Origin: a bacterium
GTDB lineage: Bacteria > 4484-113 > JAGGVC01
Direction of reading: 5' to 3'
DNA: 47,711 bases
Assembly (NCBI GenBank): GCA_039961635.1
Contig: JABRWB010000019.1
Span: forward strand, 1-47,711
Shown here piece after piece: positions 1 to 7,939 of this stretch (within the stretch, counting starts at the first letter, position 1; each line of letters begins with the position of its first letter). Under the pieces are notes generated by a model. The model saw nothing but the letters and a program-made list of their open reading frames with translations, was not told the origin of the DNA and made no database searches. The position numbers and the translations under genes are program-made.

Positions 1-7
1 TTTTGGT

Positions 8-69
8 GTAACCTCCCCCGGTTTTCGCCGTTTTCGAGGTTACGGAAGCCGGCTGGAAGACGAAAACCG
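8..69. repeat. Nested inverted repeats at the window edge
   Basis: Two inverted repeats are visible. GTAACCTC (8-15) pairs with GAGGTTAC (36-43), and CGGTTTTCG (19-27) pairs with CGAAAACCG (61-69). The pairings overlap, so they would be alternative folds. No U-run follows on either strand, so this is not a clear terminator. It may be the end of an element outside the window. Confidence 0.3.
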
Positions 70-120
70 TCCGCTCCGCACGCTCCGGCGGCTTGCCGAA
101 TCCCGCGTGTGATTCCGAAG

Positions 121-192
<72 letters not shown>

Positions 193-197
193 ATTAA

Positions 198-226
198 AGT
201 ATACGGGCGGCGCGCGCCCGTGTCAA
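198..226 (-). promoter_or_regulatory. Promoter of the initiator tRNA
   Basis: A near-perfect sigma-70 promoter reads on the minus strand: TTGACA (226-221), a 17-bp spacer and TATACT (203-198). Only 5 nt separate the -10 box from the first base of the mature tRNA, so transcription should start at or within one base of the mature 5' end. The spacer is itself palindromic (CGGGCG-N5-CGCCCG). Confidence 0.85.
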
Positions 227-329
227 GAAAATCCGCCGGCGCGCGGAATGGCAACAGGCGGGTAAATTCCGCGGCCGCGGTTTGCCGGCTGCGGGAAAGG
301 GAATTCGAAATCGGCCAAACCGGCCTGCC

Positions 330-1391
330 CTACCCGCCGGGCTTTTCCGCGTCGCCGCCGCCGTTCGCGCCGCTTTTTTCGGAATCCGCGGATTTACCCT
401 CCGCCTCGCCGCCGGATTCGGAAGACGCCGCTTCCTCTTGCTTTTCTTCCATCTTGAGCTGGGACAGCGCGGTTATCTTGAGAGGAGAGAAGCTTACGCT
501 GCCGATTTTGAATATCGTGTCGGATTTGCCCTCTATGTACGCGTTCACGTATCCCGCGTCTTCCGCGGCGAAAAGCGCCCGCAGCTTGGTGCCGTCCGCG
601 AACGTGAGCAGCACTTCGCTTGCGGGCTTGGACAGCCCGGCCTCCTCAATCGGCTTGTCCTCGAATCCGGTCGCTTCAAGCTCGGAAAGCGATTTCAACT
701 CCGCTTCGATTTTGATGCCGTTCGCGGGCGACTCCTCCGGCTCGAGCAGCATCCAGCCCTTGTCTTCTTTTTTCACGCGGTACTTCTGGCCGTCGAAATC
801 GAAGTACGCTTCGGTGACGAGAGCGGGGTCGAATTTCATAACGTGCTTGTCGCGCCATCCGTTCAAGTCGCGGTTGAAAACGGCGCTCAACTGCCGGGCG
901 ATCAAAAACGTGCGGTCGTCTCCGTCCTTGCGGACGAATGTGGAGGAATAATCGGGGCCCTGCTTTCCGATGATGAACTTCGCGGCCGGTTCTTCGCCTC
1001 CCGCGTAAACGGCAACCTGCGTGCCGGTCTTTTCGTCCACCTCGAACTGCGCGTGCTTTTCCTTGAGGCTCGACGCGACGTTGTCTTCGGTCAAGTCCTG
1101 TTTCATGCAGTCGAGAACCTCGTCCACCTTGGTCTTGTCCGCGGGGAAAAATTTTGCTCCGTCGGATGACACAAGCCAGCCGTCGCCGGTTTTTTCGAGC
1201 GTGCGCTTGTCTATTCCGTCGTCTATGAAAATCTTGTTCACTTTGTCCACGTCGAGGGAGGGAAACAGGTTGGGCGCGCTTGAAGCGCCCTCGCGAATCC
1301 GCCTTTCCTGTTCGATGCGCGGCTTTTGAACGACAAACACCGCCGCCGCCAAAAGCAACAGAATGACGAGCAGCACTATCAGCCTTTTCAT
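330..1391 (-). CDS. DUF4340 protein of a GldG-type ABC system
   Basis: A 353-residue protein with one N-terminal membrane anchor (residues 4-21) and a long extracytoplasmic part matching the DUF4340 pattern, including the repeated structure of lysine-bearing beta strands and the stretch around FNRDLNGWRDKHVMKF, where the family contacts substrate or partner. The tail after about residue 310 is low-complexity, rich in Glu, Ser and Gly, and probably disordered. It is the last gene of a four-gene operon, overlapping the GldG-like gene by 4 bp. In this family arrangement DUF4340 proteins accompany an ABC-2 exporter whose substrate is unknown outside gliding bacteria. The assignment rests on motifs and context; no substrate can be read from the sequence. 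Confidence 0.8.
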   Translation of the reverse strand: MKRLIVLLVILLLLAAAVFVVQKPRIEQERRIREGASSAPNLFPSLDVDKVNKIFIDDGIDKRTLEKTGDGWLVSSDGAKFFPADKTKVDEVLDCMKQDLTEDNVASSLKEKHAQFEVDEKTGTQVAVYAGGEEPAAKFIIGKQGPDYSSTFVRKDGDDRTFLIARQLSAVFNRDLNGWRDKHVMKFDPALVTEAYFDFDGQKYRVKKEDKGWMLLEPEESPANGIKIEAELKSLSELEATGFEDKPIEEAGLSKPASEVLLTFADGTKLRALFAAEDAGYVNAYIEGKSDTIFKIGSVSFSPLKITALSQLKMEEKQEEAASSESGGEAEGKSADSEKSGANGGGDAEKPGG

Positions 1392-3058
1392 TTCGCATCA
1401 CCTGCCGGGGCATAACGGGCCGCGATACGAGCCCTCGACGCGCGTTTCATGAAAAACCGCGCGATTCCGTATAGGATTACAAGAAGCGGAACGAGTATCA
1501 AATTCGCGGTTTTGATGACGTTCCTGGTGGCGGGACTGATTCCGGGCATCATTTTGAGCGTGGTGGTTCCGCGGCTGCGAATGCCTATAAGCTTGTCGCC
1601 GTAACCCAGAAAATCCGCGATGTTGAGCAGCAGTATGGAGTTTTCGCCTCTGTCCTGCTGGAGATACTCATCGCTGGCGAAACGCGCGTTGCCGATGGCG
1701 ACGATTGCGCCTTCTTCGATGGAAAGGTCAACTTTTTCCGGAATCTCGACCGGCGGGACGAGGTCGTCGCCCTCGCCTTCCGAAGGCTTGACCGGCGCGG
1801 GCGCTTCCTGCCCGGCGAAGAAGCTGGGAAAAATTCCGCTCGAATAAACGGCGACGCTGTGCCTTCCCAATTCCTTCCGCTCGGTTCCTTCCCACGACTG
1901 AAGCGGATCGAGGTTGTAGGGACTTTCCATCAACCAGGAATCCTCGGTAGTGGACATTATCGTGCTCACCTTGAACTGCGCGTCCGCCGGCGGATTCGGC
2001 TTTATAGGAGACGCCCAGTAGAACGTCGCGCCTTCAAGCTGCGCGGTGGGAGGGAAATCGTCGCTCATGTTCGCGGCCAGAATTTTGATCCAAGGATAAT
2101 AAGGAAGCATCACCACCATCCCCGGACCGGTGGGTATCTGCGGCCGGTCGCACTGAACGTCAAGCAGCAGCCTGCGGTCCAAGTCCACTCCCCACTTGCG
2201 CATCATCTCTTCGATTCCCGGGAGGCTGGGATACGCCTGAAGCCCCTGGCCGATGGTTATCCCGTCAATCAGCCAGACGATTTTGCCGCCGCGCATCAGA
2301 AACTGGTCGATCAAATATTTTCCGAATTCGCTTATCCCCCACGTGTCGCTGATAAACAGGACGGTAACGTCTTCCGGGATTTTTTCTTCGGCGTCGAAGT
2401 TGACAGACACCACATCGAACTGGGAGGAAAGCAGGCTGCGCAGCGAATTGTAGCGGTTGGGCTGCTGGCCCTGCATCTGGGGCCCGCGGATTTCCAGTAT
2501 GCCGATTTTGGGAAGCTTTTCGTTCGTCACCTTGACGATGGCGCTTGTAAGCTCGTATTCGAGATTGTCCACCGCGGTGACGGACGGAATCACTTCTTTT
2601 TTGTCGCCATACTCCACCGAAATGCCCAGCCAGGCCTTCTGGACGTTGAATCCTTCTTTTTCGATGACCTGCACCTGGATTTCCTGGATGCCGAGTCCCT
2701 TCGCCCGTTCGAGCGCTTTCTGGTCTACCGTCGGGTCGTAATATTTGACGCGGAAATTCGCGTTCCCGTACGCTTCGTATTCGGCCAGCAGGTCGCGCGT
2801 GTCGTTCACCAGCGGAAGCACCTGCGCCGGAACCTTGCTCGAAATGTAAACGCCCACGTTCAATACGTCCGGCAGCGTCCGCACCACTTCGCGGGATGCG
2901 GGCGCAAGCGTGTACATTTTGTCCTTCGTCAAATCCGCGCGGGCGAACAGCCTCGTCGCGAGGAAATTGACCAGTGCGAGGATGAGCAGAACCACCGCCA
3001 CCTCGGCAACCATAACCATCCGTTTTGCTCCGTGCCCTTTCATCCCGTTTACCTCCAC
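1388..3058 (-). CDS. GldG-like ABC transporter auxiliary protein
   Basis: A 556-residue protein with a membrane helix near residues 15-36, a large periplasmic region and a second membrane helix near the C-terminus (about 520-540) followed by a basic tail. The segment after the first helix (RADLTKDKMYTLAPASREVV) is typical of the GldG / ABC_transp_aux family, which has a substrate-binding-like fold (DUF4350-like). Families of this type work with a GldA ATPase and GldF permease. The start at 3058 lies inside the preceding permease gene; an internal Met at 3043 is an alternative that removes five residues. Its own stop overlaps the next gene, so translation is probably coupled. The exported substrate is unknown. 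Confidence 0.82.
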   Translation of the reverse strand: MEVNGMKGHGAKRMVMVAEVAVVLLILALVNFLATRLFARADLTKDKMYTLAPASREVVRTLPDVLNVGVYISSKVPAQVLPLVNDTRDLLAEYEAYGNANFRVKYYDPTVDQKALERAKGLGIQEIQVQVIEKEGFNVQKAWLGISVEYGDKKEVIPSVTAVDNLEYELTSAIVKVTNEKLPKIGILEIRGPQMQGQQPNRYNSLRSLLSSQFDVVSVNFDAEEKIPEDVTVLFISDTWGISEFGKYLIDQFLMRGGKIVWLIDGITIGQGLQAYPSLPGIEEMMRKWGVDLDRRLLLDVQCDRPQIPTGPGMVVMLPYYPWIKILAANMSDDFPPTAQLEGATFYWASPIKPNPPADAQFKVSTIMSTTEDSWLMESPYNLDPLQSWEGTERKELGRHSVAVYSSGIFPSFFAGQEAPAPVKPSEGEGDDLVPPVEIPEKVDLSIEEGAIVAIGNARFASDEYLQQDRGENSILLLNIADFLGYGDKLIGIRSRGTTTLKMMPGISPATRNVIKTANLILVPLLVILYGIARFFMKRASRARIAARYAPAGDAK

Positions 3059-3780
3059 TTCCTGCTTTCGACCGAGCGGACGGTGAGATAGAGAAACAGG
3101 CCGATTACGCTCAGGTAATAGACAATGTCGCGGGAATCAATCACTCCCCGCGCGATGCTGTTGAAGTGCTTGTTCAGCCCCAGATATTCGATCCACGGGG
3201 CGAGCAGCCCCGGCAGGAACGCAGTCACAATCCGCTCGCCCAGAATCATCAGCACGAAGCTGGCCGCAATGCCAAGGATAAACGCAACAATTTGGTTTTC
3301 GGTCAGGCTCGACACCCAAATCCCGATCGCAAGGAACGCCGCTCCCAGAAGCACGGCACCGAGATAGCTCGTCAGGATCGGCCCCCAGTCAACCAAATCC
3401 TTCTTTTCGGCGAGCAAATACGCCGTCAGCGGAATCGAAAACGTAAGCGCAAGCGACAACACCAAAAACAGCAGGCTCGCGCCGAACTTGCCGGCGACGA
3501 CCTCCCAGTCCCGCACCGGCAGCGTCATCAGCACCTCAAGCGTCCCGGCCTTTTTCTCCTCCGCCCACAACCGCATCGTCACGGCGGGAACGAAGAAAAG
3601 AAACAGCCACGGGATAAACAAAAACATCGGCCGCACCGTAACTTCCTCGACCAGAAAGAACGTCCTGAAAAACAGCCAAGACGCCGTCACCAGAAATACC
3701 GTGATAAAAATGTAGCCGATCGGCGAATCGAAATACTGCCGAAACTCCTTCCGCAATATCGTCATCGAATTCTGCATCAC
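3049..3780 (-). CDS. ABC-2 type permease (GldF-like)
   Basis: A 243-residue integral membrane protein with six predicted hydrophobic segments. It opens with the ABC-2 signature layout: a short cytoplasmic N-terminus with KEFRQYFDSPIGYIF, then the amphipathic EEKKAGTLEVLMTLPV coupling segment that contacts the ATPase. Length and pattern match GldF and NosY-type permeases. It overlaps the ATPase gene upstream by 4 bp and the GldG-like gene downstream by 10 bp, so all four genes form one tightly packed operon. It probably forms the transmembrane pore of the exporter as a homodimer or with the GldG-like partner. Confidence 0.9.
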   Translation of the reverse strand: MMQNSMTILRKEFRQYFDSPIGYIFITVFLVTASWLFFRTFFLVEEVTVRPMFLFIPWLFLFFVPAVTMRLWAEEKKAGTLEVLMTLPVRDWEVVAGKFGASLLFLVLSLALTFSIPLTAYLLAEKKDLVDWGPILTSYLGAVLLGAAFLAIGIWVSSLTENQIVAFILGIAASFVLMILGERIVTAFLPGLLAPWIEYLGLNKHFNSIARGVIDSRDIVYYLSVIGLFLYLTVRSVESRKWR

Positions 3781-4733
3781 GCCTCTCCTTCAATTCCGCC
3801 GTGCTGGATCCGCCTGGTGAGGCGGTTGAACACGTCTTCCAGGCTCGCCTTCTCCCGGTACAGCTCCACCACCTTCAGCCCGGAGCCGGAAAATGCGTCG
3901 AAAATCCGCTCGCAAACGTCCTCTCCGCCTCCGGTAATTCTGAACGAAGCCGCGCCGCCCCCGCCCTGTACCGGCTCGATCCGCGCGCCCGCCGCCGCCG
4001 CTTCAAGCAGCTCCTTCGCCCTCTCCCCGTCGCCCTTCACCGACACGTGCGTTATAGCGTCTCCGGCGGCCATCGCGGACAACTCCTCCGGAGTGCCCTC
4101 GCCCGCCAGCTTGCCGTCGCTTATTATCAAAATCCGGTCGGAAACGGACTGCGCCTCCGGCAATATATGCGTGCTGAAAATCACCGTCTTCTGCCGCCCT
4201 ATGTTCCGGATGAGCGTGCGGATTTCCTGAATCTGGATAGGATCGAGGCCGCTTGTAGGCTCGTCCAGAATCAGCACCGGCGGATCGTGGATCAGCGCCT
4301 GCGCCAGCCCGACGCGCTGACGGAAGCCGCGGGAAAGCTGGCCGATGTCCTTGTGCGCCATCGAGCCCAGCGATGTGACCTCGACGATTTCGTCCAGCCG
4401 GGCTTTCCTTTTGGACGGGTCGATCCCCCGGATCCCCGCGATGAAGGACAGGTAATCCAGCACGCCCATATCGTGGTACAGGGGATTGTTCTCCGGCAGG
4501 TAGCCGATGCTTTTGCGAACCGCGACCGGGTCGCCTTCGACGTCGTAGCCGTTCACTTTGACCCGACCGCCCGTGGGAGAATGAAAGCAGGTGATCACCT
4601 TCATCGTGGTGGTTTTGCCAGCGCCGTTCGGGCCGAGAAATCCCACGATCTCGCCGTCGCCCACCTTGAACGTGATGCCGTCCACGGCTTTCACTTCTCC
4701 GAAATGCTTCGAAAGTCCTTCTACCTCGATCAT
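3777..4733 (-). CDS. ABC transporter ATP-binding protein (GldA-like)
   Basis: A 318-residue ATPase with Walker A GPNGAGKTT at residues 34-42, a LSRGFRQRV signature, Walker B ending LILDEP and the switch His in FSTHIL. The C-terminal 90 residues form an extra regulatory domain of the kind seen in ABC-2 drug or polysaccharide exporters. I chose ATG 4733 rather than the longest frame (start 4817), because the ABC domain begins right there (MIEVEGLSKHF) and a GGAG motif precedes it. The added 28 residues would be arginine-rich and unrelated. It is the first gene of the operon with the permease, GldG-like and DUF4340 genes. Confidence 0.92.
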   Translation of the reverse strand: MIEVEGLSKHFGEVKAVDGITFKVGDGEIVGFLGPNGAGKTTTMKVITCFHSPTGGRVKVNGYDVEGDPVAVRKSIGYLPENNPLYHDMGVLDYLSFIAGIRGIDPSKRKARLDEIVEVTSLGSMAHKDIGQLSRGFRQRVGLAQALIHDPPVLILDEPTSGLDPIQIQEIRTLIRNIGRQKTVIFSTHILPEAQSVSDRILIISDGKLAGEGTPEELSAMAAGDAITHVSVKGDGERAKELLEAAAAGARIEPVQGGGGAASFRITGGGEDVCERIFDAFSGSGLKVVELYREKASLEDVFNRLTRRIQHGGIEGEA

Positions 4734-4744
4734 TTTTCGCTCCG

Positions 4745-4770
4745 CCGGCGGGCAATGTAAGTCCCGCCGG
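4745..4770 (-). other. Hairpin in the ABC operon leader
   Basis: CCGGCGGG (4745-4752) and CCCGCCGG (4763-4770) form a perfect 8-bp stem with a 10-nt loop, immediately upstream of the ATPase ribosome binding site. A third CCGGCGGG lies at 4791-4798 and could pair alternatively. This may modulate translation initiation of the operon; no known riboswitch was recognised. Confidence 0.4.
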
Positions 4771-4832
4771 AGATAAATTAACCAATGCGGCCGGCGGGAG
4801 TTGCGCCGGCCGAGCAAATGCGGACGGGACGG

Positions 4833-4860
4833 ATAATACCCCGTTCCGCCCGAAAATCAA
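4833..4860 (-). promoter_or_regulatory. Candidate promoter of the ABC operon
   Basis: The minus strand carries TTGATT (4860-4855), a 16-bp spacer and TATTAT (4838-4833). Transcription starting near 4826 would give a leader of about 90 nt that contains the hairpin at 4745-4770. Confidence 0.55.
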
Positions 4861-4904
4861 CCTGAAAATGACGATTTAAGAACCTAATTGTTCAGTGTCC
4901 GCGC

Positions 4905-4943
4905 AAAAAAAAGCGGGGCATCCCCGGCTTGGGAATGCCCCGG
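4905..4943 (-). terminator. Intrinsic terminator after the acidic lipoprotein gene
   Basis: On the minus strand a GC-rich stem (GGGGCAT with ATGCCCC, extended by a CCC/GGG pairing) is followed directly by eight T residues. It lies about 60 bp past the stop of the lipoprotein gene at 5001 and separates it from the ABC operon. Confidence 0.85.
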
Positions 4944-5000
4944 CATCTCAATAAACCCGGACCCTGAAAAGAGCCGGGCGTGTTTTCGGATAGTTACGGC

Positions 5001-6566
5001 TTAGTTATCGTCCTCTTCCTCGCCGTCTTCACCATCACCGCCGTTGTCGTCGCCGTTGCCACCGTTGTCGTCACCGGTTTCCTCGCCGTCGTCGTCGCCG
5101 TTTCCGCCGTTGTCGTCGCCGGTTTCCTCGCCGTCGTCATCGCCGTTGCCGCCGTTGTCGTCACCGGTTTCCTCGCCGTCGTCGTCGCCGTTGCCGCCGT
5201 TGTCGTCACCGGTTTCCTCGCCGTCGTCATCGCCGCCGTTGCCGCCGTTGTCGTCACCGGTTTCCTCGCCGTCGTCATCGCCGCCGTTGCCGCCGTGGTC
5301 GTCGCCGGTTTCCTCGCCGTCGTCGTCGCCGTTGCCGCCGTTGTCATCGCCGATTCCGTCTTCGGTTTCGTCCTCGATCTTGAGCTTCTTCAGGTACATC
5401 GAGCCGTTTTCGAGTGTCCAACCTTCGATCTCGACGAACATTCCAACAGCCAGCTCGGCGAGAGTTATCAGGTTGCCGGAGTCATTGAGGAATTTCGTAA
5501 ATTCGTCGAAAGTATAAACCTGGCCGTCCACCGTGATTGCGCCGTCTCCGACTGCCTCGATTGTTCCTTTGAATTCGAACGCGGTGCCGTTGTCGTCACC
5601 GCCTTCAACCTCGGACTCGTCCTCGATCTTGACCTTTTTCAGATACATCGAGCCGTCCTCCAGAATCCAGCCCTCTATTTCGACAAACGTTCCCGCCGGA
5701 AATTCGGCAAGCGTCACCGGCTCGCCCGTATCGTTCAGGAAGCGGGTGTTCTGGTCAAACGCATATTCAACGCCGTCAACCGTAAGCGTGCCTTCGCCGA
5801 CAGCATCGATAGTGCCGGTCAATTCGAACTCCACGTTGTCTTCCATCCCGTCTCCGTTCTGATCGTCGTCGCCTTCGTCCCTGATTCCATCGTTGTCGTC
5901 ATCGGAATCGTGCTCGTTGGCGATGCCGTCCGCATCGTCGTCGCTGACCGAATCGTCGAACGTGCCATCGCCGTTCGAGTCAATCTGGGTTTCGCCGTCG
6001 CGCTGGCGGTGGCGGGTGCGCTCCTGATGGACGCCGTCGCCGTCGCGCAGCTCGGTCTCGACGTCGATGCTGTCGGGAATCCCGTCGCCGTCCGCGTCCG
6101 CAAGCCCGAGCATCTGGATCAGCTCTGTCGCCTGGCCGGGCGTGACCATCACTTCGAAGCTCAATTCGACCTTGTCGGGAGTGCCGTCGCCGTTGAGGTC
6201 GAATTCAAGCTCAAGTTTCACCTTTACTTGATACTGCTCGCCCGCGGGAACCATCTCGAACTTGAACTCGCCGTTCGCGTCGGTCAACGTTTCGCCGATG
6301 ACCCGTCCGGTGAGCTTCTCTACAAGCTGGACGATCACACCCGACAAGGGAGCGGGATCTTCCGCCTGGCTGGTGCCGCGGAATGCAAGGCCCGCATCCG
6401 TGAGCTTGCCCTGAACCGTGCCGTACTGCGTCTGATCCGCGGGCGGATTCCCCGGGCCGGGGACGATGGAGTTTCCGCCGCCGCCGCCGCAGGCCGCCAC
6501 TGCAAACAGAGCCGCCGCAACCAAAACCGCCATATACAAACTTCTGAAAATTCCAAACGACTTCAT
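5001..6566 (-). CDS. DUF5666 lipoprotein with calcium-binding-like and acidic repeat regions
   Basis: A 521-residue lipoprotein. The signal peptide ends in a lipobox with Cys26, followed by a run of glycines. Residues about 45-145 resemble a carboxypeptidase-regulatory-like beta domain. About 150-230 is rich in DxDxDG-type motifs (DADGDGIPDS, DSNGDGTFDD) like thrombospondin type 3 calcium-binding repeats. About 232-390 holds two copies of a DUF5666-like domain (a GTI/GTL-TVDG start and a DGSMYLKK end). From about 400 on there are six near-identical 15-16 residue GGNGDDDGEETGDDN repeats. A strong AAGGAGA precedes the ATG. It is probably displayed on the outer or inner membrane and binds divalent cations; no enzyme motif is present. 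Confidence 0.78.
   Translation of the reverse strand: MKSFGIFRSLYMAVLVAAALFAVAACGGGGGNSIVPGPGNPPADQTQYGTVQGKLTDAGLAFRGTSQAEDPAPLSGVIVQLVEKLTGRVIGETLTDANGEFKFEMVPAGEQYQVKVKLELEFDLNGDGTPDKVELSFEVMVTPGQATELIQMLGLADADGDGIPDSIDVETELRDGDGVHQERTRHRQRDGETQIDSNGDGTFDDSVSDDDADGIANEHDSDDDNDGIRDEGDDDQNGDGMEDNVEFELTGTIDAVGEGTLTVDGVEYAFDQNTRFLNDTGEPVTLAEFPAGTFVEIEGWILEDGSMYLKKVKIEDESEVEGGDDNGTAFEFKGTIEAVGDGAITVDGQVYTFDEFTKFLNDSGNLITLAELAVGMFVEIEGWTLENGSMYLKKLKIEDETEDGIGDDNGGNGDDDGEETGDDHGGNGGDDDGEETGDDNGGNGGDDDGEETGDDNGGNGDDDGEETGDDNGGNGDDDGEETGDDNGGNGDDDGEETGDDNGGNGDDNGGDGEDGEEEDDN
5031..5345. repeat. Tandem 45/48-bp coding repeat
   Basis: About six copies of a 45- or 48-bp unit encode the acidic tail of the lipoprotein. 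Copies differ by whole Gly codons (GGNGDDD versus GGNGGDDD) and a few synonymous changes. This fits unequal exchange or replication slippage that preserves the reading frame, so copy number may vary between strains. Confidence 0.85.
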
Positions 6567-6611
6567 CTCAAATCTCCTTCTTAAACCAGAACTGCCCGTT
6601 GCTTTCCCGTA

Positions 6612-6630
6612 ACCCCGCAGAACTCGGGGT
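6612..6630 (-). other. Hairpin in the leader of the 5001-6566 gene
   Basis: ACCCCG (6612-6617) and CGGGGT (6625-6630) form a 6-bp stem with a 7-nt loop, about 45 bp upstream of the lipoprotein start and 44 bp past the neighbouring stop. There is no U-run, so it may be a leader structure or a weak transcript end. Confidence 0.3.
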
Positions 6631-6673
6631 GTATCCGGCCCAGCGGCCGATTGATACCTATTTAATTGCAGGC

Positions 6674-7921
6674 CTAAAGCTCCGAACCGCCATCGCCGCC
6701 GTCATCGCCGGGATCTTCAGGATCCTCGGGATCCTCCGGCTCGTCGCCCGAATCCCCGTCACCCGAACCATCGTCACCCGGATCGTCTATTTGGCCGTCA
6801 TCCGATCCGTCATCGCCGGAATCGTCGCCGGAACCGTCGTCACCAGTTCCGTCATCGCCGGAGCCGTCGTCCGAGCCGTCGTCGCCAGAGCCATCGTCAG
6901 AGCCATCGTCATCGGAACCGTCGTCCGACCTATCATCATCCGAGCCGTCTTCGCCGCCGACACCGCTTACTTCGTCGTCGCCGGATTCGAGCTTCACTTT
7001 TTCCGCGTAGGTGTTTCCCAGCGGCGTCGTGTAGCCCTTCACCTCGACAAGATCGCCCGGCTGCAATCCCGTGCGGGACGCGCCGTCCTCGTACGAAGTG
7101 CGCGTGTCCAGAGTGAACGTAACGCCGTTTACAGTTATGGAATTTTCGGTTTTGGACTGAATTACGCCCTTCTCCTCGACCTCCACAAAGTCGTCGTGGT
7201 GCTCGTCCTCTTCTTCGCGTTCGTCCTCGATGCCGTCGTTGTCGTCGTCAGCGTGCCCGGAGTCGTCGTCGAAGCTTCCGTCAAGATTCGCGTCGAACGT
7301 CGTCGTGTTCATTCTGAAATCGATAACGTACCTTACGGTGCGCTCGCCGTCCGGCCCGGAATAGTGGTATTCGATTTCGACCTTGCCCGAATCGTCCGAG
7401 GAAGGTTTGCGAAGCGACGCAGTTCCGGCGATTCCCCAGAGTTTCACCGAAACGTCCAGCGAAGTTTTGGCGCTTGCCGCGATCTGTACCGGAATGTTGA
7501 CCGCAATCGGCGTCGCGACCGCTCCCGTGCCTTTCAAATCCACCGGAGTTGCGAAGTTGACATTAAGATAGTTGACCTTGCTGGGCTGGAGATTGCCGAC
7601 AGCGAACTGGCCGGTTGCCCCCGGATTGGTGGCCGCGATGAATCCGATTTCCTCGCTGGGATCGATCACTTTAAGCGTGGCGCGGGTGACGTCGGCCGGC
7701 GCTCCCGACTCGTCGCTCACCGGGATTCCGTTGACGTCGAGCACGCCCTCGATGGCTCCGGTCGTTCCGGCGGGGGGATTGACCACCGGGGGATTGACGA
7801 CCGGGGGATCCACTGCCGGCGGATCGCCGCCCGGATTCGGAACCGGCGCGCCGCCCCCCCCTCCGCAGGAGGTTAGGAAAAACACAGCAGCAACCGCAAT
7901 CAAAAACAATCTGAGAATCAT
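6674..7921 (-). CDS. DUF5666 lipoprotein with Asp/Ser/Gly-rich tail
   Basis: A 415-residue lipoprotein: signal peptide with lipobox Cys19, then glycine and Pro-rich (DPPVVNPP) linkers. A beta-rich middle (about 55-190) resembles DUF4382-like surface domains. A DxDxDG stretch near 205-230 is followed by one DUF5666-like domain (about 238-305: GVIQSKTENSITVNGVTF to GNTYAEKVKLE). The C-terminal 100 residues are almost entirely Asp, Gly, Ser and Glu in DGSDDG-type repeats. It shares this plan with the downstream lipoprotein and is probably its paralog. It starts 18 bp after the MocR-type gene and may be co-transcribed with it. Function unknown; cation binding at the surface is inferred from composition. 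Confidence 0.75.
   Translation of the reverse strand: MILRLFLIAVAAVFFLTSCGGGGGAPVPNPGGDPPAVDPPVVNPPVVNPPAGTTGAIEGVLDVNGIPVSDESGAPADVTRATLKVIDPSEEIGFIAATNPGATGQFAVGNLQPSKVNYLNVNFATPVDLKGTGAVATPIAVNIPVQIAASAKTSLDVSVKLWGIAGTASLRKPSSDDSGKVEIEYHYSGPDGERTVRYVIDFRMNTTTFDANLDGSFDDDSGHADDDNDGIEDEREEEDEHHDDFVEVEEKGVIQSKTENSITVNGVTFTLDTRTSYEDGASRTGLQPGDLVEVKGYTTPLGNTYAEKVKLESGDDEVSGVGGEDGSDDDRSDDGSDDDGSDDGSGDDGSDDGSGDDGTGDDGSGDDSGDDGSDDGQIDDPGDDGSGDGDSGDEPEDPEDPEDPGDDGGDGGSEL
6715..6960. repeat. Imperfect GAY/GGM coding repeat of the second lipoprotein
   Basis: A low-complexity stretch built from short units encoding DDGSDDG and SGDDG. Units of 15-18 bp recur imperfectly. It parallels the 5031-5345 array but is more degenerate. 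Confidence 0.6.
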
Positions 7922-7939
7922 CTCAGCAGACCTCCGCAG

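Noticed and set aside
3777-4733. NosF/NosY-type ABC transporter related to the NosL genes
   Set aside because: The ABC operon carries GldG and DUF4340 genes and lies 6 kb away in its own transcription unit, so gliding-type ABC modules are the better match.
5031-5345. CRISPR-like array from regularly spaced repeats
   Set aside because: Repeats are contiguous and coding, with no unique spacers; no cas genes are present.
4980-6584. A long plus-strand frame opposite the acidic lipoprotein gene, rich in Val and Ala
   Set aside because: It is the antisense of Asp/Gly-rich codons (GAC/GGC give GTC/GCC). It has no ribosome site, and the opposite strand has a lipobox, recognised domains, a ribosome site and a terminator.
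6567-6673. A possible cyclic-di-GMP (GEMM) riboswitch, suggested by CGGGGTTACGG
   Set aside because: The upstream GGACGCAAAG-type core and receptor elements are absent, so only a simple hairpin is supported.
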